NCBI RefSeq assembly: GCF_002575655.3
Contig: NC_053040.3
Span: forward strand, 355,754,267-355,818,266
Reading direction: 5' to 3'
Length of the DNA stretch: 64,000 nt
Origin: Aegilops tauschii subsp. strangulata
Taxonomy: Eukaryota > Streptophyta > Magnoliopsida > Poales > Poaceae
Shown: positions 46,592 through 58,231 of the stretch, one piece after another
Layout: each line of letters starts with the position of its first letter
Position numbering within the stretch: the stretch's first letter is position 1
Notes under the pieces: generated by a model
Seen by the model: only the letters and a program-made list of their open reading frames with translations
The model's database searches: none
Told to the model about the DNA's origin: nothing
Position numbers and translations under genes: made by a program

Positions 46592-47559
46592 ACACTGACG
46601 GCTTTGAGGATTGAGAGTGGCATCGAGGATGCAATCGGAGAGAGAGGATTGCGTGTGTGTGTGTGGCGAGGATGGTGGGTGCGGCCACTCGGGCGCACCA
46701 TTAATATGGAGTAGTGGGAGTTGTGGGAGAGAGGCGGGCGGTGGTCAAACCGATGGCTCGCCTCCCGGTGAGCCTGCGCACCGGACTGCTGGCATGCCTA
46801 CCAAAGTTTCACACAGCTACTCGCATGCCTCCCGATGACACTGCGCAGCGAGCACGCCTTCGTCAATTCACACACCTACACACACGCGCTCCCCGTGTGC
46901 CTGCGCGGCGGACTGCTCGCATGCGTTCCGTCAACTCACGCCTGATCGCATGGCACACGGGTCGCGTGGCGGCACGTATATTGTTTTTCTATTTGGATGA
47001 TTAATGCCGCCGCTTTATTGCTTAACTGAAGCATGGCACGTATCTATTGTTGGTCTAATGCTCACGGTTCGAATAGTTAATCCGTTTGGGATATTGGTTC
47101 CCAATTATTAATAATCTCACGTCTGTAATTAGATAAAGATTACATCAAAACTGGCTGTACTAGAATTTAAAAATAAGTTTTGGATGTACTAGAATTTAAA
47201 AATCAAGATTCTCAATGTTCGAAATTTGTTGCACGGGGAGTAAACATGCACCCAGTGAGACACATGTGTTTTTGCAATCCATTTAGGTGCACTGTCACGT
47301 GTGCATGTAGCTCAAATTTGATTTTTTGCACATTATACCCGTAGAAAATCAATCAATCAATGTACTAAAACGTCTTAATGGTCTCTGTGGTTTTTTTGAA
47401 ATTAAAACGTCCCTCCTTTGGTAACATGCATGTTCACCACGGGATAATTAATTTAACATGCATCGTAGTTGCGGTGGATTCGCTATGTGTGTGTGGGTGT
47501 GTGCGTCTCGGGGTGGCGGGTGGCTTGCAGTACACTATGAGTTGTGAGCCACCGTGTGT
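46592..47559. other. CACTA B spacer with one diverged 503-bp-type unit
   Basis: The first 200 bp are the upstream region shared with 21640-21826 (inverse). At about 47160-47350 the inverse complement carries the markers of the array unit in A: ATTCAAATTTGA-like, TGCATGCTTA-like and TTTTTAAATTCTAGTA blocks in the same order. No gene is supported; the frame 46714-47004 is low-complexity. Confidence 0.55.
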
Positions 47560-49250
47560 GTTGGCCATTTTGTTAGGCAGGCCGGTGCCACATCAGAGTC
47601 GTGAAATCGTTATTTAAAACATTACACAACCCTTTCATACATAAATGTTTTGGCCACATGCAGTCGATGGTTGTCCTACATGACACTCGATGCTCGCGTG
47701 TGACGCTTTCTGTGGGCCCACAAGGTCGTCGTCCATCACTTTGACGAACAACCGGCAGTGAGGTTAATTTGACCAGCAAGGTAGAATCTTTTTTCGTTTG
47801 TGTTATGGTGGTATATAGTACGCGTTGAAGAGGTGGGAGGGGACTAGCATATATACTATACGTACGCGTCCGTGAACAAGTACACCTCACTCAGTGGTGG
47901 GACTTTTTGGTTTCTGAGGCACGTGCAACATCAAAATTGTGAAATTGGCTATTCAATCATCACACAACACCTTTTTGGGCCACATGCATATCCTAGCTAG
48001 GACACTCACGTGTGACGATTCCATCTGTGGGCCCACGAGGCCATTGTCGATGCATGCATGCATCACTTTGACCTACATCGGGAGAGGTTAATTAATATCA
48101 CCATCAATGAGGATTCTTTTGGGTTGTACATATATTACGGCAGTAGCATATAGTATGCGGTGAAGAGGGGGGAAGGGGACCATCATATGTAGTACGCTTG
48201 ATGGACCTCGCTCTGTGTGGGTGAATGGTTTATGGGTTTTGAGGCATGTGGCACATCAAAGTTGTGCATTTTGGGTATTCAACATATATATGTTTAGCCC
48301 ACATGCAAAGCGGTGGTGGTTGTCCTCTCGCACCCACTTAAGCGGTTATCAGCGATATCGATGCTTTCCATCTGTGGGCCCGCTTGGTCCATCACTACTT
48401 TTTGCCTGACAACAAGAAAGGTTAATTTGACTTAGGAGGGGATTATTATTTTTGCTCTGGGATGACATGCATGATACAGTTAGAGCACACACACATGCAT
48501 GTGTACGCATGAATCCCTCCCATTGAGTCGAAGTGGCTAGTACAATGACACATCATGAACCGATCTCGCTCTGTGTGGGGAGCTAGTGTATGATTTTTTT
48601 TACGCACGCGCCACATCAATGTTGTGTATTCAAACATGCATGCACGCATCACCTTCATACATATGCATGTAGTGGTTGCCTTCGAACGGTACACTCCATT
48701 GCGTGGTTATCAGCGACAAGCCTATATATTCGTGGGCCCGCGTGGACATCCATGATCACCTTGACCAACAACAAGATAGGTTACCATGGTGGATTCTTCA
48801 TTTGGTTCGTGTTATCGTAGTATAGGTCATGGTGAGATTCAGACCTTAAGTTTGAGCGCATATACTATGCACGCATGCATGCATGAATCCCCGTCGTTGG
48901 CTTGAAGTGTGGTGTAACATACATATGCATCGTCAACCTAACCCTCACTCAGTGTGGGGATTTCTAGTTCGAAATCACGGCGCCACATCAAAGTTGTTCC
49001 ATTGTTACTTAAAAACACACCTCTCCATACATATGTTTGGGCCACACGCATCCAGTGGTTGTCTTCGGGGACTAGCTACTTGCGTGATTATTTGCGAGCT
49101 AGCCCATCTCCGGGGTCACATGGAAGGCCATTACTTTGACCAACAACAAGAGAGAGGTTGTACAACCAAGGTGGATTATTCTTGGTCGATTTTACGATCC
49201 ATCTTTGTGAGATATGCCTCTCTGGCCTGCCGACTGAAAGTGTGTGTGTG
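47560..49250. repeat. Diverged tandem repeat, about 330-370-bp unit, five copies
   Basis: The marker CACATCA(A)AGTTGT recurs near 47588, 47926, 48251, 48611 and 48984. Each unit contains a GTGGGCCCRC block, a CACTTTGACC block and a TATGCATG-rich block in the same order. Divergence between units is high, so the array is old. No frame is conserved. Confidence 0.75.
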
Positions 49251-50025
49251 TGGGGGGGGGTTGCTACTTCACACTTTGCTAGGTGAACCTCGGTTGGGGG
49301 GCATGCATTCATAGCTTAGGATTCCCTTCGTGGCGACACGAAGGGGTGGGGCTGCTAGCTACTTCGCACTTTGCTAGGTGAACCCCGGTTGGGGGGGGAG
49401 GGGGCATGCATTCATAGCTTAGGATTCCCTTCGTGGCGACATGAGGGGAGGGGGGCTGCTAGCTACTTCGCACTTTGCTAGGTGCACCTCGGTTGGGGGG
49501 CATGCATTCATAGCTTAGGATTCCCTTTGTGCCGACACAAGGGGGCGGCTGTTAGCTACTTCACACTTTGCTAGGTGAACCTCGGTTGGGGGGGCATGCA
49601 TTCATAGCTTAGGGTTCCCTTCGTGCCGACACGAGGGAGGGGGGCTGCTAGCTACTTCGCACTTTGCTAGGGTAAACCTCGGTTGGGGGGGGCATGTATT
49701 CATAGCTTAGGATTCCCTTCGTGCCGACACGAGGGAGGGGGGCTGCTAGCTACTTCGCACTTTGCTAGGGTGAACCTCGGTTGCGGGGGCATGCATTCAT
49801 AGCTTAGGATTCCCTTCGTGCCGATACGAGGGAGGGGGCTGCTAGCTACTTCGCACTTTGCTAGGTGAATGAACCTCGGTTGCGGGGGGCATGCTTTCAT
49901 AGCTTAGGATCCCCTTCGTGCCGACATAAGGGAGGGGGGCTGCTAGCTCCTCGCACTTTGCTAGGTGAACCTCGGTTGGGGGGGAGGGGGCATGCATTCA
50001 TAGCATAGGATCCCCTTCGTGCCGA
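49251..50025. repeat. Minisatellite, about 98-bp unit, eight copies
   Basis: The marker CATGCATTCATAGCTTAGGA begins at about 49302, 49405, 49501, 49595, 49693, 49790, 49890 and 49991, spacings 94-103 bp. Variation is mainly in G runs. The Athila-like element entered the last unit at GTGCCGA; a short continuation follows it at 58232. Confidence 0.93.
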
Positions 50026-51604
50026 TGATATATGCCTCCAACGTATCTATAATTTATGAAGTATTCATGCTATTATTTTATCATTCTTGGATGTTTTACA
50101 ATCATTTTATAGCAACTTCATATCATTTTTTGGGACTAACCTATTGACCCAGTGCCAGTTGCTGTTTTTTGCTTGTTTTTTACATCTCAGGAAATCAATA
50201 CCAACCGGAGTCCAAATGCAACGAAACTCCACGGGTATTTTTTATGGGCTAGAAGACAGCCATTGGGCCAGAGCAGCATCTGGGGGGGTGCCCGAAGGGG
50301 GGTACAACCCACCAAGGCGCGCCAGGCCCCCCTGGCGCGCCCAGGTGGGTTGCCCATCTCGGTGGCCTCCCACACCCCTTCATTGCACTATAAATTCCCA
50401 AATATTCTGAAACCGTTGGGGGATAACCTAGATTAGAAGTTCCGCTGCCGCAAGGCTCTGTAGCCACTAAAAACCAATCTAGACCCATTCCGGCACCCTA
50501 CCAGAGGGGGGAATCATCTCCGGTGGCCATCTTCATCATCCCGGCGGCCACCACGATGAGGAGGGAGTAGTCCACCCTCGGGGCTGAGGGTTTGTACCTG
50601 TACCTATGTGTTTAATCTCCCTCTCTCTCTCTCGTGATTTATATCATGGGCTTTGTTAATATAGTCGGATCATATGATGTTTCTCCCCTCTATACTCTTG
50701 TTGTGATGAATTGAATCTTTACCCTTTGAAGTTTTGTCATATCGGATTGAATTTTTAGAGATGAGAACACATGATATATGTCTTGCTGTATGAATACTTG
50801 AGGTGACAATTGGGGTATCTTATTGATTCACTTGATATATGTTATGGCATTCAACTCGCGGATTCCCGCGGTGATATTGGGGTAATCTATGCATAGGGGT
50901 TGATGCACGTTTTTATCCGGTAGAAACTTCGGGGTCTCTTTATAGTTCTTTGTGTGGATTGAGTATTATTAATATGAATTTGCTTTGGTGTTGTTCTAGT
51001 ACGAACTCTAGGATAGATCGAACAGAAAAATAGCTTTGTGTTATTTTAGTACGAACTCTTGAATAGATTGAACGGAAAGAATAGCTTTGAGGTAGTCTCA
51101 TAACCTACAAGCAATATCTATCTTTTGTTCTCCGCTAATAGGAACTCGGGTGTGATTCTTTATTACACTTTGAGGGATAATCATATGATCCAACTATGTT
51201 AGCACTGTTGAGAGATTGCACTAGCGAAAGTACGGACGCTAGGCCTCATTTTTAAGCATTGCGATACCATTTTGTGCCCATTTACTATTTGCTATCTTGG
51301 TGTTTTTATTTATTCAGATTATAAAAATATATTTCTACCATCAATATTACACTTTTATCATCATCTCTTCGCCGAACTAGGGCACCTATACAATTTTCCA
51401 TTGTATTGGGTGTGTTGGGGACACAAGAGATTTCTTGTATTTGGTTGCAGGGTCGTTTGAGAGAGACCATCTTCATCCTACACCTCTCACGGATTGATAA
51501 ACCTTAGGTCATCCACTTGAGGGAAAATTGCTACTATCCTACAAACCTCTGCACTTGGAGACCCAACACATGTCTACAAGAATGAAGTTGCGTAGCAGAC
51601 ATCA
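50026..51604 (+). repeat. 5' LTR of the second Athila-like element
   Basis: 1579 bp, matching 56670-58231. The first bases (TGATATATGCCTCC) have diverged from the usual TGATACGTCTCC. TATA box at 50389-50395. Confidence 0.93.
50389..50395 (+). promoter_or_regulatory. TATA box, second Athila-like 5' LTR
   Basis: TATAAAT; the same motif is at 57020-57026 in the 3' LTR and at about 28091 in the truncated LTR. Confidence 0.6.
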
Positions 51605-51793
51605 AGTTCTTTTCTGGCGCCGTTGCCGGGGAGGTTAGGTAAGCGATACTCACATCCCATCAACGAAGCTCTTTTCTGGCGTCGTTGTCGGGGAGGTGAG
51701 TGCTTGAAAGTATATCTTTAGATCTTGCAATTGAATCTTTTAGTTTCTTGTTTTATCACTAGTTTGGTTTATAAAATAAAACTACATTAAAAA
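51605..51793 (+). other. Leader with duplicated tRNA-Asp primer-binding site
   Basis: The exact site TGGCGCCGTTGCCGGGGA is at 51615-51632. A second copy with two changes is at 51677-51694, 62 bp further on, each within a CTTTTCTGGCG context. Only the first is in the normal place beside the LTR. Confidence 0.88.
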
Positions 51794-53429
51794 ATGGAAT
51801 TTAGGTTGCATCATATTATTGATCATCTCTATAATATCTTTCTTGAAAATGATGGTTCGGAAAATTGTGCTCAATTGTTAGAATAGGAAGTCAATAAAAT
51901 GCTTGGCACAAAAATATTTGAATGATGAGCATGCTTGCAATGTTGTTAGTGTGAATTCTTTGAATATCCAAAATGCTAATGATGATTGCACAAGTCATGA
52001 CAAAAATGTTTCTTATAAGCATATCACTTTTTGCGGAGTGAATTGGGAGTGCCTTTGCACACCAAAAAGGGAAGATAGATTTTGTAAGAAGCATAAATAT
52101 TTAGAAACAAAAAAATTTGCAAGAGAGGCTAGATGATTGTGCTGAAAGATGTAATTTTTTCGCCATCCTTGTGACTTTGCAATGAACATGGTCATTTAAA
52201 TCTCCAACGCAAATTGTTTCATGATCAAATCGTGTCCAAAAATTGTGATAACTTGATTACCCTTGAGCATCATAAAGAGCTTAGTCTTCTTTTGGGATAT
52301 GAAGAAATGAAACGTATAATTAAGGGTGTTCCAAAATTTAATCTCGAGAGATCTCTTGATTTTGATCTAGAGGAAATTTATATGTTTTGTGCGGTGAATT
52401 GCATTGAGAATCCTTATATTGCCAACTATCTAAAGTCAAGAGAACAAATAGAATATGAAGAGAGTACTAATGAAAGGCAAAATATTTCCCAAAACCCTCC
52501 TAGTGTTTATTATGATGAATCAGGTAATGAGGAGGAGCTTCCTATCCAACCAATCTCATCAATAAGAAGCTTGAAAAGATTAATTAAACCCACACGTGAT
52601 GTGGTGAAGAAGAAGAAAAGAAGAAAGAAGAGAGGTAAAAGGTATCTCTCCAAAATAATGTTGCTCCTATTATTGTTGTGCCTCATGAAAATGAATCAAA
52701 AATAATTGTGGAAGATGATACACTTGATGATGATTTTGTTATGCCTATTGCTTGTTGTGATGATTATGATTGGGAAGATAATGATACTTCTTATAATATT
52801 GGAATTTTTTTGGCACCAACTTGGGAAATTATGATGATAGCAATTGTTATACGGTTGGTGCCATTCATACTATTAATGATGGGAGTGATTATGCTTATGA
52901 TATGCCAAGCCACGAGCTTGTGGATGCTATGTTTGATGAGAATGACATGTTTGAGAATTTATTTGCTGCAATTAATGTTTGTACCAAGCTTGGGGAGGCT
53001 ATGTTTAATGAAGATGATCTTTTTGGTCCCCCTACTTTGAATGATCAAACTTATTTTGATGATAGCATGCCTCCTATTTATGATGATTACATTGATAAAA
53101 GTGGGTTTGGAAGAGTGTCAACTCTAAGTAGTAGTGATCCCACTATTTTGGAGGGTGTTGAATCTTATTACAATATTAATGAAAGTGGATTTGGAGAGTT
53201 CATGACTTTGTTTAGTGATACATCCACTATTTTGGAAGAGGTTTCAACTGACTATGGCAATAAAGTTGCTTTCTATGATGATTATTATGATGACATGTAT
53301 GCCATAGAGAGTAATAAATTTTCTATGCTTGTGGATCATGAAAAGAGTGCTTTATGTAATGGTTATATTGATGAATCTATTCATGATGCTACTGAAAATT
53401 ATTATGAGAGAGGAACTTATGATGCATGA
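51794..53429 (+). pseudogene. Acidic ORF of unknown function in a non-autonomous Athila-like element
   Basis: The pieces 51794-51890, about 51903-52136, 52214-52660 and 52655-53429 appear to be one frameshifted gene. An early part has a cysteine/histidine cluster (C-G-V-N-W-E-C-L-C ... C-K-K-H near 52035-52090). The middle has a lysine/arginine-rich block near 52590-52640. The C-terminal 200 residues are rich in D, E, Y and N, with a duplicated S-G-F-G ... T-I-L-E block (about 53099-53150 and 53183-53240). I do not recognise a catalytic motif, gag core or protease. It occupies the gag position, so it may be a highly changed gag or an accessory protein; I cannot decide. Confidence 0.6.
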
Positions 53430-54119
53430 TGTTCTCTTTATGTTTCAATTCTTATCTTTTATGTGAGCATCATTGAAATCATCATGCCTAGCTTAAGAGG
53501 CATTAAAGAAAAGCGCCTGTTGGGAGACAACCCAACACTTTTACCTGCTGTTTTTGTGTGTTCACACGATCAAGGTACTGTAGTAACCATGTTTTATAGC
53601 TTTTTTCGATAAAGTGCCAAGTAAAGCCTTTCGGATCATGTTGGGTGATAGTTGATTTGACTCTGCTGAAAAACAGAAACTTTTGCGCTCACGAAAGTAA
53701 GTCCCATTTTTAACAGAAGAGTGATATTGATTTGATTATTTTTGAAGAAGTTAAATATACAAATTGCTCACGTGGTCCAATTTTTTCATAATTATTTGAG
53801 TAGCATAAGTATGGTTTGAGTACAGATTACTATAGACTGTTCTGTTTTTGACAGATTCTGTTCTCAATGCATAGTTTGCTTGCTTTCTAGTTTCTATGGT
53901 TTATATTGCTCAATATAAATTGTGGAAATGATATGATATAGTAGGCATTGTGTTGAAACAGTTATGAATCTTTTCTTTGGCAGTACCAAAAGTGAAATGG
54001 TTTGCTCTTTATCATACTAACATATCTCACAAAGTTCCGTTAAGTTTTGTGTGACTGAAGTTTTCAAGTTTTGGGTGAGATGTCGATATGAGGAGAATAA
54101 GGAGTGATAAGACCCTAAG

Positions 54120-54203
54120 CTTGGGGATGCCCAAGGCACCCCAAGGTAATATTCAAGGATTATCCAAGCAACTAAGCTTGGGGATGCCCCTGAAGGCATC
54201 CCC
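54120..54203 (+). other. Hairpin pair, first module
   Basis: Hairpin A at 54120-54144 (CTTGGGG-A-TGCC, short loop, GGCACCCCAAG) and hairpin B at 54180-54203 (GGGGATGCC, six bases, GGCATCCCC), 35 bases apart. Same order and spacing, on the element's sense strand, as in the first Athila-like element. Confidence 0.88.
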
Positions 54204-54811
54204 TCTTTCGTCTTCAATATTATCGGTAACCTCACTTGGAGCTATGTTTTCATTCGTCACACGATATATGTTTTGCTTGGAGCGTCAATTTATTTTGTTA
54301 GGATTTGCTTTATTTTATTTAGAATAATGTTTTGCATCTTTTATTTCAATAAAAGTGGCATTTATAGCCTTTGCCATGCTTATCTTGCAAGTATACATGT
54401 TGCTGTTTGAAAACAGAAAGTTCATCGATGTTGCAAAAATTCCCGAGGAAAGTAAGAATATGATAAAATGTTGAAACTTTTTGAAAAATAAGCTCTGATA
54501 AATATTGATACTCTTGCATTCTTTACAGACTGTACTGTTTTGGCAGATTGCTGTTATGTTTGCATTGTTTGCATATGTTTGCTTGTTTAACGATTCTATT
54601 TGAGGATAGGAGTATTAAATATGCAGAGGTATTTAGTATGCAATGTTGAATAATAATTTTAGTGATTTTCTATAGTAGAGAATGATAAGGTTTTTGCATT
54701 GGTTTATACTAACTTATCTCACGAGTTCTTGTTGAGTTTTGTTTGGATGAAGCTTTTGAGATTTAGGAAAACCGTGATATGAGAGGAATTAAGGAGACAC
54801 AAAAGCTCAAG

Positions 54812-54893
54812 CTTGGGGATGCCCAAGGCATCCCAAGATAATATTCAAGAAGTATCAAGCATCTAAGCTTGGGGATGCCCCGGTAGGCATCCC
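54812..54893 (+). other. Hairpin pair, second module
   Basis: Hairpin A at 54812-54837 (11-bp stem, one bulged G, loop CAA) and hairpin B at 54872-54893 (GGGATGCC, six bases, GGCATCCC), 34 bases apart. Confidence 0.88.
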
Positions 54894-56669
54894 ACCTTTC
54901 TTCATCAACAATTATCGGTTAGTATCGGTTGAGCCTAAGTTTTTGCTTCTTCACATGATTTGTGCTATTCTTAGATTGTCATGTTATTTTTGTTTTGCTT
55001 GCTGTTTTAATAAAATACTTAGATCTGAAAGTTTTAAATAAGAGAGAGTCCACACATAGCTATTTATTTATTTAACTACTCATTTGATCTTTACTTATAT
55101 CTTTTTGAAGTAGCTTGTCATTTACTCTTGTGCTTCACTTATATCCTATGAGTAAATTGTTGAATAAATTGAATGTCATGAAGGTGAAATCATATCATGC
55201 CTAGTGGCAGCTTCACACTGGGTTTAGGAAATGAAACCTTTTGAGTCTTGACAATCACAATTTTGGTCATACAAGCAATTCACAAATAATTAGTATAAGG
55301 AAGAGAACTTTCACATATAAATACACTATCATGGAAATCTTTTGTGATTGTGAGCCCCCATCAAAATATTATATGCCAAAATAGTTGACGTAGGAAGACA
55401 ACGTAATGATTTATGTTTATTCATATTCACATGGAAGTCATATTGTCATAGATCCTTCAACATGTGGTGCTTGCCCCCTATCTTTGCTAGCCAAAAATTT
55501 CGCACTAAGTAGAGATACTACTTGTGCATCCAAAAACCCTTAAACCCAAATCTTATTTTCATGAGTCCACCATACCTACCTATATGCGGTATTATTTTGC
55601 CTTTCTAAGCAAATTTGTATGTGCCATCTCTAATATTCAAAATAAATTTCTCTTTTGTGTGCTCGTACTGCTCGTGAGGCGGTGAGGGGTGGCCAATATT
55701 TTCCATGCTAGATGTGTTATTCTCACGATGAGTGTTTATTCACTTGTCATTGCACGAGAGTAAGGCAAAGGTATTAGGGATGCCCAGTCCTGAAATGAAA
55801 AATGAATTTACTTTATGTTGTCAAATAATAAATTCCATGGAAAGTGTTGGTATGGAGGTCACCCATGGATACAGTTAGCCATGGAAAGTGAAAGTATGGT
55901 GGAAAAAGGAATAAACTTTATTTTCTGTTTGGGAACCGCCTATGATATATCTAGCATTGAAAGTGTTGGGAGCTCTAAGTCGCTTTCATTGGTGGGAAAA
56001 GTATGCCTCTCAAAATGATTTTATCTCTCAATTTTTGCTTTGAGCTCTGGCACCTGTACAAATCCCTACTTCCCTCTGCGAAGGGCCTATCTTACTTTTC
56101 AGTATTTACTTTTATGCAAAGAGTCAAAGTTATTCTCTCTATTCCCTTTTATTTTTTCTCTTTTGGCAAGCATCATGTGGTGAGGAAAGATCTAGGCACA
56201 TAGGTCCAGTTGAATATGGGTAGCATGACTTATTATTGTTGACATCACCCTTGAGGTGAATATGTTGGGAGGGAAAACAATAAGCTCCTATCTTTCTATG
56301 TGTCCGGTTGAAACGTTTTGCTCATGTGTACGCGGTGAGTGTTAGCTATCATAGAAGACTATATGATAGTTGAGTATGTGGAGCTCTTACTTAAACTCTA
56401 TTGAATAAGTTGAATTGCAATTGCTTGGTGACTAAGAACATATGTTGTTGAGTTTCAAGAGAGTTCATTGTTTGAACCCTAACATGTGAATTGGTTGCTA
56501 CTATAACATGAGAAGTTTTATAAGAAAGAATTGATGTTATGATGCTAACAAAAGTGATTGAAATTTTCATTGATCAAACTTATGCACTTTGCTAGCATTC
56601 ACACTTCATAAATTATTTCTTTTATCATGTACCTACTCGAGGATGAGTAGGAATTAAGCTTGGGGATGC

Positions 56670-58231
56670 TGATACGTCTCCAACGTATCTATAATTTATG
56701 AAGTATTCATGCTATTATTTAATCATTCTTGGATGTTCTACAATCATTTTATAGCAACTTTATATCATTTTTTGGGACTAACCTATTGACCCGGTGCCCA
56801 GTGCCAGTTGCTGTTTTTTGCTTGTTTTTTACATCGCGGGAAATCAATTCCAAACAGAGTCCAAAAGCAACGAAACTCCACGGGAACATTTTATGGGCCA
56901 GAAGACATCCATTGGGCCAGAGCAGCACCTGGGGGGTGCCCCGAGGGGGGCACAACCCGCCTGGCGCGCCCAGGTGGGTTGTGCCCACCTCGGTGGCCTC
57001 CAGGACCCCTTCTTTGCACTATAAATTCCCAAATATTCTGAAACCCTTGGGGGTTAACCTAGATCAGAAGTTCCGCCGCCGCAAGGCTCTGTAGCCACCG
57101 AAAACCAATCTAGACCCGTTCCGGCACCCTGTCGGAGGGGGGAATCATCTCGGGTGACCATCTTCATCACCCCGGTGGCCACCACGATGAGGAGGGAGTA
57201 GTCCACCCTCGGGGCTGAGGGTTTGTACCAGTAGCTATGTGTTTAATCTCTCTCTGTTGTGATTTATATCATGGGCTTTGTTAATATAGTTGGATCATAT
57301 GATGTTTCTCCCCTCTATACTCTTGTTGTGATGAATTGAATCTTTACCCTTTGAAGTTTTGTCATATCGGATTGAATATTCAGAGATGAGAACAGATGAT
57401 ATATTTCTTGCGGTATGAATACTTGAGGTGAAAATTGGGGTATCTTATTGATTCACTGGATATATGTTATGGCATTCAACTCGCGGATTCCCGCGGTGAT
57501 ATTGGGGTAATCTATGCATAGGGGTTGATGCACGTTTTTCTCCGGTAGAAACTTTGGGTCTCTTTATAGTTCTTTGTGTGGATTGAGTATTATTAATATG
57601 AATTTACTTTGGTGTTATTCTAGTACGAACTCTAGGATAGATCGAATGGAAAAATAGCTTTGTGTTATTTTAGTATGAACTCTTGAATAGATCGAACGGA
57701 AAGAATAGCTTTGAGGTAGTCTCGTAACCTACAAGCAATATCTATCTTTTGTTCTCCGCTAATAGGAACTCGGGAGTGATTCTTTATTACACTCTGAGGG
57801 GTAATCATATGATCCAATTATGTTAGCACTGTTAAGAGATTGCACTAGCAAAAGTATGGACCCTAGGCCTCATTTTTAAGCATTGCAATACCGTTTTTGT
57901 GCCCGTTTACTATTTGCTACCTTGCTGTTTTTTTATTTATTCAGATTATAAAAATATATTTCTACCATCAATATTACACTTTTATCACCATCTCTTCGCC
58001 GAACTAGTGCACCTATACAATTTGCCATTGTATGGGGTGTGTTGGGGACACAAGAGATTTCTTGTATTTGGCTGCAGGGTCGTTTCAGAGAGACTATCTT
58101 CATGCTACACCTCTCACGGATTGATTAACCTTAGGTCATCCACTTGAGGGAAAATTACTACTGTCCTACGAAACTCTGTGCTTGGAGGCCCAACACGTGT
58201 CTACAAGAATAAATTTGCGTAGTACACATCA
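56670..58231 (+). repeat. 3' LTR of the second Athila-like element
   Basis: 1562 bp, starts TGATACGTCTCCAACG, ends ACACATCA, followed by the duplication GCCGA. The polypurine tract precedes it without a gap. Confidence 0.93.
57020..57026 (+). promoter_or_regulatory. TATA box, second Athila-like 3' LTR
   Basis: TATAAAT, counterpart of 50389-50395. Confidence 0.55.

Larger units (their letters stand above)
53430..56669 (+). other. Non-coding 3' interior with two hairpin modules and polypurine tract
   Basis: No gene is supported. A module of about 0.7 kb occurs twice in tandem (centred near 54120 and 54815). Each copy starts with an AACAGA/ACTGTTCTG-rich stretch and ends with a hairpin pair. 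The remaining sequence to the LTR is AT-rich. The purine tract AAGCTTGGGGATGC abuts the LTR at 56656-56669. Confidence 0.8.
50026..58231 (+). mobile_element. Second Athila-like element, non-autonomous with an unknown acidic ORF
   Basis: LTRs are 50026-51604 and 56670-58231, starting TGATA and ending ATCA, with the exact 5-bp duplication GCCGA (50021-50025, 58232-58236). A perfect 18-base tRNA-Asp primer site lies at 51615-51632, and the polypurine tract AAGCTTGGGGATGC at 56656-56669. The interior lacks any gag, protease or polymerase I can recognise. It holds an acidic reading frame (51794-53429) and 3.2 kb of AT-rich non-coding sequence with two tandem hairpin modules. Confidence 0.93.

Noticed and set aside
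47560..50025. Possible CRISPR-like regular repeats
   Set aside because: Units are directly adjacent without unique spacers and the sequence is plant nuclear; these are tandem repeats.
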